Below are positions 14,648 through 15,260 of a stretch of 15,260 nt of DNA, in pieces. The notes under the pieces were generated by a model. That model ran no database searches. It was not told the DNA's origin and saw nothing but the letters and a program-made list of their open reading frames with translations. Both the position numbers and the translations under genes were made by a program. Positions within the stretch are counted from its first letter, which is position 1, and each line of letters begins with the position of its first letter. This DNA comes from JAJYVH01 sp964548595 (GTDB lineage: Archaea > Micrarchaeota > Micrarchaeia > Micrarchaeales > CABMGC01). Where the stretch lies: contig CAZJQO010000012.1 in NCBI GenBank assembly GCA_964548595.1, forward strand, positions 1-15,260, given 5' to 3'.

Positions 14648-14743
14648 CCCGCAGTAGCTCAATGGCAGAGCGATCGGCTGTAGTTTGTGGCTTCTACGGA
14701 AGCAGTCACCGATAGGTTGCTGGTTCAACTCCGGCCTGCGGGA
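14648..14743 (+). tRNA. tRNA-Tyr (GTA) with intron
   Basis: A complete cloverleaf. The acceptor stem CCCGCAG/CTGCGGG (14648-14654 with 14736-14742) begins with C1-G72, the archaeal tyrosine identity pair, and the discriminator is A14743. The D stem is GCTC/GAGC, the anticodon stem ATCGG/CCGAT (14673-14677 with 14709-14713), the variable loop is five bases, and the T stem GCTGG/CCGGC closes a TTCAACT loop. The anticodon GTA is at 14680-14682. A 24-nt intron lies after position 37. The 3' CCA is not encoded. An A/T run ending in four Ts follows and may terminate transcription. Confidence 0.97.
14684..14707 (+). other. tRNA-Tyr intron, bulge-helix-bulge
   Basis: 24 nt between positions 37 and 38. 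The splice motif is formed by a 4-bp central helix, loop bases C32-U33-G34-U35 pairing with 14702-14705 (last pair G-U), flanked by three-base bulges A36-G37/U and U-C/A38 that place the two cuts. Inside, GCTTC-TACG-GAAGC makes a hairpin with a UNCG-type loop; its outer two pairs use bases that the central helix also needs, so the two structures compete. Confidence 0.85.
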
Positions 14744-14778
14744 AATATTTTAAGATGGAGAGTATAAACCATAACTGT

Positions 14779-14872
14779 GCCTTGGTAGTGTAGTGGTCTA
14801 GCATACGAGCCTGTCATCACACATCCGTGTGGCAGTTCGCTTGTGACCCGGGTTCGAATCCCGGCCAAGGCG
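14779..14872 (+). tRNA. tRNA-Asp (GTC) with intron
   Basis: Acceptor stem GCCTTGG/CCAAGGC (14779-14785 with 14865-14871) and discriminator G14872, as expected for aspartate. The D stem is GTGT/GCAT with two wobble pairs, the anticodon stem CGAGC/GCTTG (14806-14810 with 14839-14843), the variable loop four bases, and the T arm CCGGG-TTCGAAT-CCCGG. The anticodon GTC is at 14813-14815. A 21-nt intron lies after position 37. No CCA is encoded. The gene lies 35 nt after tRNA-Tyr; a TATA-like AATATTTTA at 14743-14751 could serve it, or both may be co-transcribed. A recombinase reading frame begins immediately beyond. Confidence 0.97.
14817..14837 (+). other. tRNA-Asp intron, canonical bulge-helix-bulge
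   Basis: 21 nt between positions 37 and 38 with a textbook motif: the central helix C32-U33-G34-U35 pairs with 14832-14835, the bulges are C36-A37/U and U-U/C38, and a perfect five-pair inner helix CACAC/GTGTG closes an ATCC loop. The archaeal splicing endonuclease should cut after 14816 and after 14837. Confidence 0.93.
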
Positions 14873-14979
14873 TCTTCTGCTTACGCCGAAGCGCCGGGTT
14901 CGTTTACAGTAGTCAAGCCCTTAGCAAGCCAAGCCTAAAGACAAAGTCGGGGTTCGATTTCAGTTCAGTTTCAAGCCAG
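14873..14979 (+). other. Spacer between tRNA-Asp and recombinase, possible attachment region
   Basis: Open in the recombinase frame throughout, and may encode a serine-rich N-terminus (FDFSSVSSQ at its end) or be non-coding. CCGGGTTCG from the tRNA T-arm (14848-14856) recurs exactly at 14894-14902, and GGGTTCGAT appears at 14950-14958. These echoes of the T-arm could be incidental or traces of att-site rearrangement. No terminator is obvious. Confidence 0.35.
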
Positions 14980-15260
14980 TTGGAAACATTGGCAGACAGC
15001 CTGCCGCAGGCAAAGCTCGAAGAGCTTAAGGCCACCTTGCACAAAGTCTACAAAAGACGCTTCAAGATGCCGAAAGAGCCGAAATACGGCTCGATAAACA
15101 AGGCCTTCACTGAACTTGAGTTGCAACATTTCCTCAGAAATGTAAAGTCCGAAAAGTTCAGGCTGTTGTTCAAATATCAGGCGTTTCTTGGCCTTCGAGT
15201 AGGCGAAGCTACTAAGTTGCACGTAAGCAATATCAGCTTCGACAAGCGAGAGCTTACAAT
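14980..15260 (+). CDS. Tyrosine recombinase/integrase, N-terminal part (runs off the window)
   Basis: Partial gene for a site-specific tyrosine recombinase. The catalytic-domain entry is clear: FKYQAFLGLRVGEATKLHVSNI, in which the arginine of GLRVGE (codon at 15196-15198) is the first catalytic Arg of the family; the rest of the active site lies beyond 15260. Upstream, LADSLPQAKLEELKATLHKV and KRRFKMPKEPKYGS look like genuine basic/helical coding sequence before the catalytic domain. The start is uncertain: candidates are TTG 14980, TTG 14989 and ATG 15067, none with a convincing ribosome-binding site. The frame is open far upstream, through the T-arm of tRNA-Asp to a stop at 14791-14793. Adjacency to the tRNA 3' end suggests an integrase of an element inserted at this tRNA. 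Confidence 0.8.
   Translation, partial: METLADSLPQAKLEELKATLHKVYKRRFKMPKEPKYGSINKAFTELELQHFLRNVKSEKFRLLFKYQAFLGLRVGEATKLHVSNISFDKRELT

Noticed and set aside
14971..15222. Minus-strand frame of 83 codons opposite the recombinase.
   Set aside because: The plus-strand frame has the GLRVGE recombinase motif; the opposite frame is its shadow.
1..15260. CRISPR arrays, insertion-sequence ends and rRNA genes.
   Set aside because: No regularly spaced repeats, no transposase or paired terminal inverted repeats, and no conserved rRNA sequence were seen.

Overview
This window is archaeal chromosome. The evidence is an archaeal PCNA sliding clamp, an archaeal/eukaryotic-type primase large subunit, TATA boxes 25-30 bp upstream of starts (often with no leader), tRNA genes interrupted by bulge-helix-bulge introns, and a respiratory complex I operon of the archaeal kind without the NADH-input subunits E, F and G. 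The coding style (heavy use of AGG and ATA), very small intergenic spaces and an Nuo cluster would fit an ARMAN/Micrarchaeota-like lineage, but I cannot fix the taxon from sequence alone.

Layout. 1-3100 is a replication-flavoured block: PCNA (+), an AT-richer orphan gene on the opposite strand, a six-helix HPP-like membrane protein (+), a primase large subunit whose C-terminus appears to be a PriX-like module instead of the usual Fe-S domain, and a 45-residue zinc-finger protein. 3100-4160 is a low-density region: a gene remnant with two frameshifts (3215-3827) and a conserved-looking 88-residue orphan on the minus strand that diverges from the nuo operon across a perfect AT-rich palindrome. 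4162-11826 is a tightly coupled nuoABCD-HIJKL-N operon (neighbours overlap by 1-20 nt or are a few bases apart). Ten of the eleven membrane/connecting core subunits are present; nuoM is absent and nuoL abuts nuoN directly. 11830-14592 (minus) encodes a 920-residue tandem AAA+ ATPase of the CDC48 type whose N-domain is replaced by about nine or ten transmembrane helices. 14648-14872 holds tRNA-Tyr(GTA) and tRNA-Asp(GTC), each with a short intron after position 37. The window ends in the start of a tyrosine recombinase whose reading frame is open right back through tRNA-Asp, suggesting an element integrated at that tRNA.

How the parts fit. The nuo genes form a proton-pumping, quinone-reducing core that must receive electrons from something other than NuoEFG. 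PCNA and the primase subunit belong to the replication fork. The membrane-anchored AAA+ protein is the most unusual gene: it has both ATPase modules of a protein unfoldase/segregase and no protease domain, so a role in membrane-protein extraction or quality control is an inference. Promoters are legible for several units: priL, the AAA+ gene and probably nuoA look leaderless, while the orphan genes carry Shine-Dalgarno-like sequences.
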